Source: Dermacoccus abyssi
GTDB lineage: Bacteria > Actinomycetota > Actinomycetes > Actinomycetales > Dermatophilaceae
Strand: one strand, 5' to 3'
NCBI RefSeq assembly: GCF_034541975.1
Contig: NZ_JAVYJM010000001.1
Length of the DNA: 64,000 nt
Shown here: positions 42,801-50,974 of the stretch, one piece after another
How positions within the stretch are numbered: position 1 is the stretch's first letter
How the letters are laid out: every line of letters starts with the position of its first letter
Notes under the pieces: model-generated
Told to the model about the DNA's origin: nothing
Seen by the model: only the letters and a program-made list of their open reading frames with translations
Databases searched by the model: none
Made by a program: the position numbers and the translations under genes

Positions 42801-44052
42801 CATCGCCCTCTACGACAATCGCGACTACCCGAAGCTCGTGCACTCCACCACGGCAGACGACTTCTACACCTACCAGCTCACGCACGAACTCCGTGGCCGG
42901 CCAGGTGTCGACGCCGCAGCCGGCGCACGATGGGTGGTCGCAGAAGTCATCCGACTCGGCTACCGACCCCGCCTGCATTCAAACTTCGACGGCTACGTGC
43001 TTGGAAAGTACGGGCCCGGACGCGGGAAGCCAAAGTGGATCGAACGGATCGGCAAGAAATACCAGTGGATCGCGCTCAACCGGCTCATCGGTCACCTATC
43101 CGACCACGCACCCAAGACCAGAAGCTCCTGGGAAGCCCCGCCGCCGGCTGTACCCGGACCCGAATCCTCCATCGTCCGGCAGGTCGACCCCACAGTAACC
43201 GAGTTCGAACCCGCGAGCGATGCGCCCCGCGCTTGGGTGCCGGTCTACGACTGGGATGTGAAGATCGGGCGGGCTGACGCGCAATGGGTGGCCGATGACT
43301 CCGACCTGCCCACCATCAATGTCACCTCCGCTGAACGAGACGGACGCCCCTTCATCGTAGTGTCGGGCTCATACAGCTGGGACCTCACCGGCGACAACAC
43401 GAAGCGCACCCACGAGGTCTGGACCAACCTCTATACCCACTTGGTGAGCACCGACGATCTTTCCGTCGCCCTTGGCGAACTCGAAGGACGAGATTTGATC
43501 AACGATCTTGGGATGTCTCGGCTCCCCATGAGCTACAACGGGTACGTCGGCGAGTACCCGTTCGGGCACCACCACGGCGAAACGCTGAGTGTCATGGAGC
43601 ACGAGTGGACGGATCCGCTCAGTGTTCCGACACGACCAGCTGTATGGGAGCTGCTGGGTGAAAACGAGTACGCGCCGGGCAACCTCGAAACGATTTCGTT
43701 CGACGCCCCTGCTCCTGAGTTCTTCGGCGCCGCACCGGGCGCTCTCCGCTGGAACGGCCGTAACGGGTGGACAGACGCGAGCGGCCGGCTCTTCGCCGTT
43801 CTGCGACACTCCGTCAACGTGGGCCAGAACGAGCTCCTCATCGATGCCGATTTCCTGCGGGGCTGGCTCACCGCCGAGCGGAAGTCGCTGATCTGGGTCG
43901 AGAACACGGGAAAGGACGTCTACCGAGAGATGGGTTGGAGCGAGTCCTATCCGGGAGCGCTCGTTCGTTCCCAGGTCCGGGCGTGGACCCCTGGGGAGGA
44001 CCTCCGGACCGTCGCGCCTGGCTGGCAGCGCATACCGGCGCGCGACGACTGA
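39883..44052 (+). CDS. Avs-like STAND NTPase with N-terminal Mrr-like nuclease domain (1389 aa)
   Basis: Architecture of an antiviral STAND protein. Residues 1-200: an Mrr-like restriction fold with DGYEQFICELV, the active-site strands GGDGGVE (D51, E55) and GWQAKYW (Q69, K71), and a helix starting DKSQLDKSVKAALA. Residues about 340-650: a NACHT/STAND-type NTPase with Walker A GPAGIGKT (364-371), Walker B LLVIDALND (436-444) and LLLTART (470-476). Residues about 650-1389: a long C-terminal region, helical at first and then strand-rich with many Trp, the position of the sensor in Avs proteins. GTG start with GAGGAGG upstream. It follows the 1320-aa gene on the same strand. Trigger and target are unknown. 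Confidence 0.72.
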   Translation: MNIPDIDFARVRSLGAGGQRDGYEQFICELVAQEPPDADAKFVSLHGAGGDGGVECYWTLPGGAEHGWQAKYWTSHTAVDKSQLDKSVKAALANHPALTKYTIAIPVDPTGRTGGRGKSLLEKINDPDGWLEGWQTMAVDRGMTVIFEFEWATNTATRLTRLDASGAQRRYWFDADVLSQQWWIDRLRDATDAARPRYTPELNVNVPAARSIAALCSDDEWWQAVLGQVDELTEATRRLQHAGNDATAADLGAARSAATTVINALKTWERARTDAEFRGLDEKLTAAITVVREQEAIEVERMNATHENWDNAGWRQYQSEYMVRFPAEAVDSLRDLEGRLETATKLIISPLGMLASSQVALMTGPAGIGKTYLALDAAARRLRRGLPSIVMHGRWFNDHDPLTHLRDVLQMPADLTSGETIALLDQSARAAGAPTLLVIDALNDTRPRSVWRDNLDRLVSIVTRHSNVRLLLTARTHYVNQVLPPGMSIPRFEHTGFEGVEFEAVSEYAAFYGLEPPTSPPIHGEFENPLYLRLVCEALQSDGRLSLDQANMGLGELTKMVLDHANEAVSNRVDASVSDQIVHRAMHALAGAIADQGGAPLTRLAAHAVLNPIWSDNSVEKSLLDGLIAQGLVEEDVIPDRSPYGTDIITITFERIGHHLIVSDALAHVNDADGVRAQLAGRLGELIGLDTTIDVGLLEATSVVVAERLGLELTAFTAEIPDTAARDAAVIAGTAWRSVSSITFDTGSIITNALHRRETFDAGLTMLFRLAARPGHLLNADFLHEFFSELTMSTRDQFLTGWLHTSHDTSGAVDRLIRWGGEKPLDLVGTETTRLWVTALLWTTSATDRRVREPATIAAARLLARHPHQAAALLERFCIVDDEWVVERALQVSYSALLASGSDADWGAAAEVVSAAFFAPSADLTPNAAVRDAARCILEAALDREALPAEVTPDHFRPPYTSTWPLTWPTEEDIALYDNRDYPKLVHSTTADDFYTYQLTHELRGRPGVDAAAGARWVVAEVIRLGYRPRLHSNFDGYVLGKYGPGRGKPKWIERIGKKYQWIALNRLIGHLSDHAPKTRSSWEAPPPAVPGPESSIVRQVDPTVTEFEPASDAPRAWVPVYDWDVKIGRADAQWVADDSDLPTINVTSAERDGRPFIVVSGSYSWDLTGDNTKRTHEVWTNLYTHLVSTDDLSVALGELEGRDLINDLGMSRLPMSYNGYVGEYPFGHHHGETLSVMEHEWTDPLSVPTRPAVWELLGENEYAPGNLETISFDAPAPEFFGAAPGALRWNGRNGWTDASGRLFAVLRHSVNVGQNELLIDADFLRGWLTAERKSLIWVENTGKDVYREMGWSESYPGALVRSQVRAWTPGEDLRTVAPGWQRIPARDD

Positions 44053-44229
44053 AGCCCCCTCATCACAGCGCTCTCACGCGAATCCAGGGGTCGGGCATTT
44101 GGTCCCGGGTGGGGTGATGCCGAGGCGATGTGATCGCCGCCATAGGTTCATTTGCCGAACACGGAGCACCAGCCGCCAGACATCCGAAATCGCTATCACG
44201 GTCTAGGCTACTCTGCCAGCTTCGAGTGA

Positions 44230-45692
44230 ATGAACACGAAGCACCGTCACGTCCCGCCCATCGGAGTACACCTCACGCAAGACGTCGCGAATCGCCACGG
44301 CCGGTTCCGCGCTCGCGCCCGGTGGAGCGACCCCGTTTCACACGAACGGCGAAGCTACTCAGCCACGTTCGAAACCGAAGACAGGGCCAGGGCGTTCCTG
44401 CAACAGCTCCAGTCCCGAACGCACATCGCGAGCGACCCGCTAATCTCTCTCGCCGACTACATCGCCGAGATCGGGGATCGGTACCTTCGAGGACTCGATC
44501 CGTCGTCGACAGCGAGCGGATATCGCGGCACCATCAGAGTCCGTGCGCTTCCCGCCCTGGGGCACCTGCCCGTGCGATCTATCAGCACCGCCGTCATCGA
44601 CAGGACGATCGACCGGTGGGAAGGCGACTGCTCGCCTTCAACCCTGAAGAACACAGTGTCAGCCCTCACACGGGTGCTCGACGAAGCAGTGCGAGACGAG
44701 ATCATCAGTACCTGACGGCCATCGGCGATCGGTGGACGCGAGGGCTGGATCCGACCTCGACCGCCGATGGCTACAAGGTCGGACTACGTCTACGGGTGCT
44801 CCCCGCGCTCGGACACCTGCCGCTCTCTCAGATCACCGCTGGGATGATCGACCGCACGATCGACGACTGGGAGAAGGTGCACTCCCCCTCGACGATCAAG
44901 AACACCATCGCGCCACTCGTGCGCGTACTCGACGAGGCCGTCCGCGACGACGTGCTCGCCAGCAACCCGGCCCGCAACAGGTCCCGGCGCAGCCTCGGCA
45001 AGTCCGCCCTGACCATCCCCGCCGAAAGGACATCCCCGCGCGCTCATGCTCTACCGGATCTCGCCACGCTGAACCGGCTCGCCGAAACATGCGGACAGGT
45101 GCACCAGAGCTACTCGGACTTCGTCATGCTCTGCGCTCTCCTCGCCTCCCGCGGGTCCGAGATCGCGGGACTCAGCGTGGGCGATGTGAACTGGGACACG
45201 ATCATTGTGACGATCGAACGGCAGACCTACCCGGGATCCGGCGGCCTCGTCACCAAACAGACGAAGGGACGAGCGGCACGCCCGGTCCCGATCCTCAACG
45301 CCCTCAAACCCGTCCTGGAGCGTCTGACCGCAGATCGGGAACCCGACGAGCGGCTGCTGCGTGGCCCGCGCGGCGGCGTTCTGACCACAGCGAGCGTGCG
45401 CGACGCGACCAAGTGGGACGACCTCGTCACCGGGCTCGAGCTGCCCTCGCTCACCCGGCACGGGCTCCGCCACACCGGCGCGACCTGGATGGCCGACGCA
45501 GGTATCCCGCTGCACGTGCTGCAACGCATCCTCGGGCACAAGTCCATCGAGACAACTCGCGGTTACCTGCACCCCGACACCCGTCACCTCGCCTCCGCTG
45601 CCGCGCAGGCCAATGCGTTCCTCGACGCTCAAGAACAGCAGCCGGTGTCCGCGCACCGCTCCCCCGTTACTCGGCGCTCACCGCAGCGCTGA
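44230..45692 (+). pseudogene. int: Tyrosine integrase, out-of-frame chimera of two integrases
   Basis: From 44230 one frame encodes an integrase N-terminus: an arm-binding-like domain (GRFRARARWSDPVSHERRSY), then a core-binding domain (IGDRYLRGLDPSSTASGYRG to RVLDEAVRDEIIST), stopping at 44715. From about 44704 a second frame repeats a related core-binding domain (IGDRWTRGLDPTSTADGYKV to RVLDEAVRDDVLASNPARNR) and continues through a complete catalytic domain with Arg in LLASRGSEIAGL, TRHGLRHTGATWM (H-x-x-R), LGHKSIETTRGYLHPD (nucleophile Tyr). The two core-binding copies are alike but diverged. It looks like a deletion junction between two tandem integrase genes. No single intact protein is made. 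Confidence 0.75.
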
Positions 45693-45721
45693 CCGGCGTC
45701 GCGCGTCGCGAATTCCGCGCT

Positions 45722-45750
45722 GGTGTCCCGGCGGTGTCCCGGCGCTTGGC
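45722..45750 (+). repeat. Candidate integrase arm site, right
   Basis: Two GGTGTCCCGG units followed by CGCTTGGC, 117 nt inside attR and in the same orientation as the left motif. Confidence 0.35.
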
Positions 45751-45828
45751 AACGCGCCCGAACGTCGACGTCGCGACGTGACGGAGCGCAGCTCACCAAG
45801 GTCCGCATAAACCCTCGGCGCGAACCAC

Positions 45829-45865
45829 GAAGCCCCGACGAGAAATGGCTTCTCATCGGGGCTTC
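45829..45865 (-). terminator. Replacement tRNA terminator carried by the island
   Basis: 16-bp stem (one U-G wobble in the minus-strand RNA) with a 5-nt loop, 6 nt past the 3' end of the intact tRNA. There is no U-tract on the minus strand. Confidence 0.6.
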
Positions 45866-45866
45866 T

Positions 45867-45944
<78 letters not shown>

Positions 45945-45981
45945 TTGCGCCCGAGAGCGCAAGCCCCGAAGGGCGAAATGA

Positions 45982-46012
45982 ACCTTACCCCACGGTGGCG
46001 GGCGCCTCACAA
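45982..46012 (-). promoter_or_regulatory. Candidate tRNA-Pro promoter
   Basis: On the minus strand TTGTGA and TAAGGT are 19 nt apart, placing a start about 30 nt before the tRNA 5' end. Confidence 0.4.
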
Positions 46013-46051
46013 TCGTGTGACGCGCGCCCCACTCGCAGGGGTCAGCGAGGC

Positions 46052-46981
46052 TCAGAAGTCGAAGATGTCCCCCGCGATGTCGCCGATGGCGTCACCGACG
46101 GAACCGAATACGTCGCCGAGGCCGCCGGCCATGTCGCCGAGGTCGAACAGGCCCGCACCGTCGCCGAGAAGATCAGCCAGTCCGCCGATGGCCTCGATGC
46201 CGAGATACGCAATGTCGTCACCGAAGAACAGCCAGAAGAAGGGGTCGGATGCCAGGCCGCCCATGATGTTGCCGTAGCCCTCGAGTTGGGCCGCCTTGGC
46301 GACGTCGCCGATCACCGACGCCCAGCGCTCTGTCAGCCCGAAGATCATGGCGTACGGCAGGTAGCGGCTGAACAACCCTGCTGCCTCTTCGTACTTGATC
46401 TGACTGGCCTCCGCCGTCGCGATGTACTTGCGGAAACCGAGCGTCTGGATGCGAACAGCCGTGCCGTCGGCCGTGCGCGGCGAACGGCCCGCGAGGCCGA
46501 GGAAACCCTTGCTGCGCGGGTCACGCTCGTACCAGCCGCGCTCCATCGTCTCGCGGTACAGCGAGTCCGTGATGTGCCGCAGTGGCCCCCGCAGCTGGCG
46601 CTTCATCTGCTCCAACCCGACGTACTTCACGCCGGGCGGGAAAAGCGCGTTGAGGAAGTCGGCCTCCACCTGCGTGATGATGTCGTCGCGCGGGAACTCG
46701 TTCTGCACGAACAACCACGAGTCATCCTGCTTGTCGATGCGAAACCACCCGCGAAGGGACAGATCGATCATCATGGCCCCGATGTCACGCGGGTCCACCT
46801 TGCCGTCGACCACGGTGCCCGCGAGAGCCGCGCTGACGCCCTTGGGCGGCGCGAACTGCACGGCTGCCTCGCCGGCCCACTCCTTGCGCCCCTTGACGCG
46901 ACGGACCTCCCCCGTGCCGTCAGCCGGAGTGAGACCGGGCGTGACGCCGACGTACTCGTAATCGTGGTTCCAACCGAACAT
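46052..46981 (-). CDS. DUF2207-like protein, cytoplasmic-part homolog
   Basis: A 309-aa protein matching the C-terminal half of DUF2207 membrane proteins: AALAGTVVDGKVDPRDIGAM, MIDLSLRGWFRIDKQDD, and the late block FSRYLPYAMIFGLTERWASV. The N-terminal strand-rich domain and TM helices of full DUF2207 proteins are absent. The C-terminus is very rich in Gly and Asp (GGLADLLGDGAGLFDLGDMA) and ends in Phe. ATG at 46981 has GAAAGG 7-12 nt upstream; in-frame codons further up belong to the neighbouring broken paralog. Role unknown. Confidence 0.72.
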   Translation of the reverse strand: MFGWNHDYEYVGVTPGLTPADGTGEVRRVKGRKEWAGEAAVQFAPPKGVSAALAGTVVDGKVDPRDIGAMMIDLSLRGWFRIDKQDDSWLFVQNEFPRDDIITQVEADFLNALFPPGVKYVGLEQMKRQLRGPLRHITDSLYRETMERGWYERDPRSKGFLGLAGRSPRTADGTAVRIQTLGFRKYIATAEASQIKYEEAAGLFSRYLPYAMIFGLTERWASVIGDVAKAAQLEGYGNIMGGLASDPFFWLFFGDDIAYLGIEAIGGLADLLGDGAGLFDLGDMAGGLGDVFGSVGDAIGDIAGDIFDF

Positions 46982-47116
46982 CGATGACCTTTCGTTCGCG
47001 GGGCGCTCACAGCCTAGCCACCGCGCCGAGCCTCTGGCAGACCGGCTCAGCGATCTCCGGAAAACTTCGCGCCGTAGTTTCGCGCCACGGCGAGCACATA
47101 CAAGATAGTCAAGCGA

Positions 47117-47899
47117 GAAACCGCCCGATGACGCAGCAGCCATGCCGACCAGCATCGGGTTGCGGTGCATCTCGGCGAGCATCTGCCCAGCCGCGGACGT
47201 CGGACGTCCCGTCTGGGCGGTGTCGAGTTCCTTGGACCACGCACCGACGAGTTCGAACGCCACCGCCTAGGCGAGATAGCCGCCCACGAAGCCCTCGCTC
47301 TGATCGTTCGCGAGCTGCTTGCTTTCGACCTTCGCGAGGTAGTGCTTGAACGACGCCGCCTCCCGCTTGAGACGCTCGCCGTCGGAGCTCAGCCACGACC
47401 CCCGGCGCCCCAGCATCCCGCGGGACGCCGGATTGCGGGTTGCGACGCCTTGGGCCACCATCTCGTCGCCCAGCGCCGTCGCCACCTCCTCGACATGCCC
47501 CTGGAGGCGGTGCTTGAGCGACGACAGCGACACGTACTGACGCGTCACGGCGTCACCGGGCGTCTGCGTCAGGCCGGGCCGGAAGAGACCATCCATGAGC
47601 AGTTTCTCAGCGCGGCTCGCGGTGTTGCCGCGGGGCGGCAGTTGCGTCGCAGAGACGAGTGCCCAGTCTTTACCCTCCTGCTCGATGGCGAACCAACCGC
47701 GCAGTGACAGGTCGATCAGCATGGCGCTCACCCCGCACGTGCCGAGCTTGCCGTCGAGCAGCGCTCCGACGTAGGGGGCACGAAGCCCCCGTGGCGGGTC
47801 GAAACGCACCACCTGCGCCTCCCGATGGACATCCGGCACACCCGAGGCCGTCTGGTTGGCGTCCTGCGACGGCTGGTCCTTGTGCGAGCGGCTGAACAT
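47117..47899 (-). pseudogene. DUF2207-like paralog interrupted by in-frame TAG
   Basis: Starts ATG 47899 (MFSRSHKDQ) and reads DUF2207-like sequence (RAPYVGALLDGKLGTCGVSA, MLIDLSLRGWFAIEQEGKDW, EGFVGGYLA) to TAG at 47267-47269. The same frame then continues with the expected family block AVAFELVGAWSKELD, which aligns with YAMIFGLTERWASVI of the next gene. A Tyr codon changed to TAG explains the break. If translation stops there, a 210-aa product lacking the last helices results. Tandem paralog of the following gene. Confidence 0.65.
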
Positions 47900-47942
47900 G
47901 GCGACCCCGTTTGAGTGTGTGTGCTGGCTCGCCATAGGCGAC

Positions 47943-47971
47943 GGCCGCCGTCTCGAACAGAGACGGCGGCC
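47943..47971 (-). terminator. Hairpin terminator after der
   Basis: Perfect 12-bp stem, loop GAACA, 20 nt past the der stop. Confidence 0.7.
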
Positions 47972-47990
47972 GGTCGTGGCCACAGCTGGA

Positions 47991-49454
47991 TCAGCGCTGC
48001 TTGCGCTTCTCGCGCACGCGCACCGAGATCTCGATGGGCGTGCCGTCGAAACCGAACTCCTCGCGCAGGCGACGCTCGATGAAGCGGCGGTAGCCGGCCT
48101 CGATGAAGCCGCTCGCGAAGATGACGAAGCGCGGCGGACGCGTCGAGGCCTGCGTCGCGAACAGGATGCGCGGCTGCTTACCACCACGCACCGGGTGCGG
48201 GTGGGCCGCCACGACCTCGCCGAGGAACGCGTTGAGACGGCCCGTCGGGATGCGCTGGTCCCACGAGTCGAGAGCTACCTCGAGCGCCGGGACGAGACGG
48301 TCCGTGTGACGCCCCGTGGCGGCGGAGATGTTGACGCGCGGCGCCCACGGCACCTGCACGAGCTCGCGCTCGATCTCCTTCTCCAGGTAGTAGCGGCGCT
48401 CCTCGTCGAGCAGATCCCACTTGTTGTACGCGACGACGAGGGCGCGGCCTGCGTCGATGACCTGCTGGACGACACGGACGTCCTGCTCGGCGATGCTCTG
48501 CTCCGCGTCGATGAGGACGACGGCGACCTCCGCCTTCTCCAACGCCGTCTGCGTGCGCAGGGACGCGTAGAAGTCGGCGCCGCGGGTCTGGTGAACGCGT
48601 CGGCGGATACCGGCGGTGTCGACGAAGCGCCACGTCTTGTCACCGAGTTCGATGTATTCGTCGACCGGGTCACGCGTCGTGCCCGCGACGTTGTCGACAA
48701 CGACACGCTCGGAGCCGGCGAGCTTGTTGAGCAGCGACGACTTGCCGACGTTCGGGCGCCCGAGCAGCGCGACGCGACGGGGGCCGCCGCGCGGGTAGGC
48801 GCCGGCGACGGCCGACTTGTCCGGAAGCTCGTTGATGATGGCGTCGAGGGCGTCACCCGTGCCGCGCCCGTGAAGGGCCGAGACCGGGTAGGGCTCGCCG
48901 AGACCGAGCGACCACAGCATCGCGGCGTCCGCCTCGGTGCGGTTGTCGTCGACCTTGTTGGCCACGAGCACGACCGGCTTCTTCGAGCGGCGCAGCAGCT
49001 TGACGACAGCCTCGTCGGTGTCGGTGGCACCGACGGTGGCGTCGACGACGAACATCACGGCGTCGGCGAGTTCGACAGCCACCTCGGCCTGCTCGGCGAC
49101 ACGCAGGTGAATGCCCGTGGCGTCGACCTCCCAGCCGCCGGTGTCGACGAGCGTGAAGCGGCGCCCGACCCACTCGGCGTCATAGGCCACACGGTCACGC
49201 GTCACACCCGGAACGTCCTCGACGACGGCCTCACGGCGGCCGAGGATGCGGTTGACGAGAGTCGACTTGCCGACGTTGGGGCGTCCGACGACGGCAACAA
49301 CAGGGCGCAGGTCGGCCTCACTGAAGCCCTCGTCGTCACCGCCCTCGCCGCTGAGGAGGGCGCGGTCCTCGTCGCTGAGGTCGAAGTCCTCGAGCCCGAC
49401 CCGGAGGGCCTGCTCGACGGACTCGTCGCCTGGGAAGTTCTGCTCGTCGCTCAC
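47991..49454 (-). CDS. der: Ribosome biogenesis GTPase Der (EngA)
   Basis: Double-GTPase needed for 50S subunit assembly. At 487 aa it has an actinobacterial acidic N-terminal extension (1-50), then two G domains, each with a P-loop (GRPNVGKST at 57-65; GRPNVGKSS near 230), DTGGW/DTAGI G3 motifs and NKVD/NKWD G4 motifs, and a C-terminal KH-like domain ending in basic VREKRKQR. GTG start. It is last in the xerD-to-der cluster. All motifs are intact. Confidence 0.95.
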   Translation of the reverse strand: MSDEQNFPGDESVEQALRVGLEDFDLSDEDRALLSGEGGDDEGFSEADLRPVVAVVGRPNVGKSTLVNRILGRREAVVEDVPGVTRDRVAYDAEWVGRRFTLVDTGGWEVDATGIHLRVAEQAEVAVELADAVMFVVDATVGATDTDEAVVKLLRRSKKPVVLVANKVDDNRTEADAAMLWSLGLGEPYPVSALHGRGTGDALDAIINELPDKSAVAGAYPRGGPRRVALLGRPNVGKSSLLNKLAGSERVVVDNVAGTTRDPVDEYIELGDKTWRFVDTAGIRRRVHQTRGADFYASLRTQTALEKAEVAVVLIDAEQSIAEQDVRVVQQVIDAGRALVVAYNKWDLLDEERRYYLEKEIERELVQVPWAPRVNISAATGRHTDRLVPALEVALDSWDQRIPTGRLNAFLGEVVAAHPHPVRGGKQPRILFATQASTRPPRFVIFASGFIEAGYRRFIERRLREEFGFDGTPIEISVRVREKRKQR

Positions 49455-49581
49455 GCGTCATACCTTCGAATGTCGGAAAGTTCTGCGCGGTTCGCTCGTC
49501 GATCGGAGTCTGATCCGTGTCGCGCCGCGCCATGACGCCGAACGGGCGTCAGACACCATTCTCGCGCACTTGGGCGAAAAG

Positions 49582-50283
49582 TCAGATTCGGGCAGCGCGC
49601 ACGTGCTCCGCGAGGCGCACACGCAGCGCCTCGGTGGCCACGGCAACACGCTCGCGACCGGTGACGGCAGCGACGTCGGGCACGCCTGCGAGGTCGAACG
49701 GTTCGCCGAACGTCACCGACAGGCGTGAACGCACGCGCGGCAACGCACCCTTCGAGCGACCCGCCGTTCCCGACAAGGCAACCGGAACGACGACCGCCTT
49801 CGTTCCCAGCGCAAGGAACGCGGCTCCCTGCTGGGCGCTCGCCACCTCGCCACTGCCGCGCGTTCCTTCGGGGAACACGCCGACGACCCCGCCTGCGCGC
49901 AGGACCTCCCGTGCGCTGGTGAGCGCCTCACGGTCGGCGCTGCGCTGCGTGATCGGGATCTGCCCGACGCCGCGCAGGAGCCAACCGACCGGCCCGACGA
50001 AGTACGCCCGCTTGACGAGGAAGTGCACCGGTCGCGGGGACGTGATAAACCCCAGCGGCCCGTCGATGAAGCCGACGTGGTTCGCGACGAGAATGACCGG
50101 CCCACGCGAAGGCACGTGCGCTTGACCCGTCACCCGTGCGCGGTACAGGAGCCGCAGCAGCCCGACGCCCAGATGTTGGCCTACTCGTACGCCTCGATCA
50201 GCGTCCACGGGACGCGGCAGCCGAGAGGCCAGCCGCTCGTCCAGGTGTTGCGCAGCGCTGCGCAGACGCTCAGGCGGTTGCAC
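49582..50283 (-). CDS. plsC: 1-acyl-sn-glycerol-3-phosphate acyltransferase
   Basis: Membrane-associated acyltransferase (233 aa) that makes phosphatidic acid from lysophosphatidic acid. It shows the catalytic H-x4-D motif in NHVGFID (H69, D74), KRAYFVGPVGWLL, GVFPEGTRG and the late VPVALSGT block. The GTG start at 50283 overlaps the end of cmk by 14 nt, so the two are coupled. plsC between cmk and der is common in actinobacteria. Acyl specificity is unknown. Confidence 0.85.
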   Translation of the reverse strand: MQPPERLRSAAQHLDERLASRLPRPVDADRGVRVGQHLGVGLLRLLYRARVTGQAHVPSRGPVILVANHVGFIDGPLGFITSPRPVHFLVKRAYFVGPVGWLLRGVGQIPITQRSADREALTSAREVLRAGGVVGVFPEGTRGSGEVASAQQGAAFLALGTKAVVVPVALSGTAGRSKGALPRVRSRLSVTFGEPFDLAGVPDVAAVTGRERVAVATEALRVRLAEHVRAARI

Positions 50284-50965
50284 GCTCGACGAGGGTCAGC
50301 ACAGCTTCGACGGACTGCTGGAACGTCAGTTCGCTCGTGTCGAGGGTGACGACACCGTCAGCGGCGGTCATGAACTGGGAAACGGTCGAGTCGGCCTTGT
50401 CGCGGTCGACGATCTGGGCGCGCGTCGCGGCGAGCATCGACTCGTCGGCACCACCGTGAACCTCCTTGGAGCGACGAGCCAGGCGGGCCTCCTCGCTCGC
50501 CACCATGAGGATTCGCACCTCCGCGTCCGGCGCGACGACCGTGGTGATGTCGCGGCCCTCGGCCACCACTCCCCCTTGGTCGGCGGCGATCTGCGCCATG
50601 AGCTCGCGCTGACGCTGCTGCAGCTTGGGGCGCACCGCGAGGTTCGTCGCGACCTTGGAGACCACCTCGGCGATGCGCGTGGTGCGGATGTCGGAATCGA
50701 TGGGGTTTCCCCCCATGGAGATGCTGGGAGCCTTCGGATCGGTACCCATCTCGAGTGGCATCGCGGCGACGGCGTCGGCGACGGCCTGGGTGTCGTCGAG
50801 GTCGATGCCCGCGTCGAGGCAGTACCACGTGAGGGCCCGGTACATGGCGCCCGTGTCGAGATAACCGATGCCCAGGTGCGCTGCGACCTTCTTGCTCACG
50901 CTCGACTTGCCGGAGCCCGAGGGCCCATCGATGGCGACCCGGAAACCGCTGCTCGTACTCGTCAT
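50270..50965 (-). CDS. cmk: (d)CMP kinase
   Basis: Phosphorylates CMP/dCMP in pyrimidine salvage. 231 aa with P-loop GPSGSGKSS (14-22), GYLDTGAMYRALTW, the CMP-binding DSDIRT and EGRDITTVVAPDA, and ARRSKEVHGGADE in the lid. Downstream of tyrA by 9 nt and overlapping plsC. Confidence 0.93.
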   Translation of the reverse strand: MTSTSSGFRVAIDGPSGSGKSSVSKKVAAHLGIGYLDTGAMYRALTWYCLDAGIDLDDTQAVADAVAAMPLEMGTDPKAPSISMGGNPIDSDIRTTRIAEVVSKVATNLAVRPKLQQRQRELMAQIAADQGGVVAEGRDITTVVAPDAEVRILMVASEEARLARRSKEVHGGADESMLAATRAQIVDRDKADSTVSQFMTAADGVVTLDTSELTFQQSVEAVLTLVERATA

Positions 50966-50974
50966 GCGGGGATT

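Noticed and set aside
41437..42978. 513-codon minus-strand frame opposite the 1389-aa STAND gene
   Set aside because: The plus-strand product has clear Walker motifs; the minus frame has none.
44130..44700. N-terminal extension of the integrase catalytic frame
   Set aside because: The first 190 residues of that frame are Arg/Ser/His-rich noise; real integrase sequence here is in the other frame (from 44230).
47856..49535. 559-codon plus-strand frame opposite der
   Set aside because: Shadow of der; no recognisable motif.
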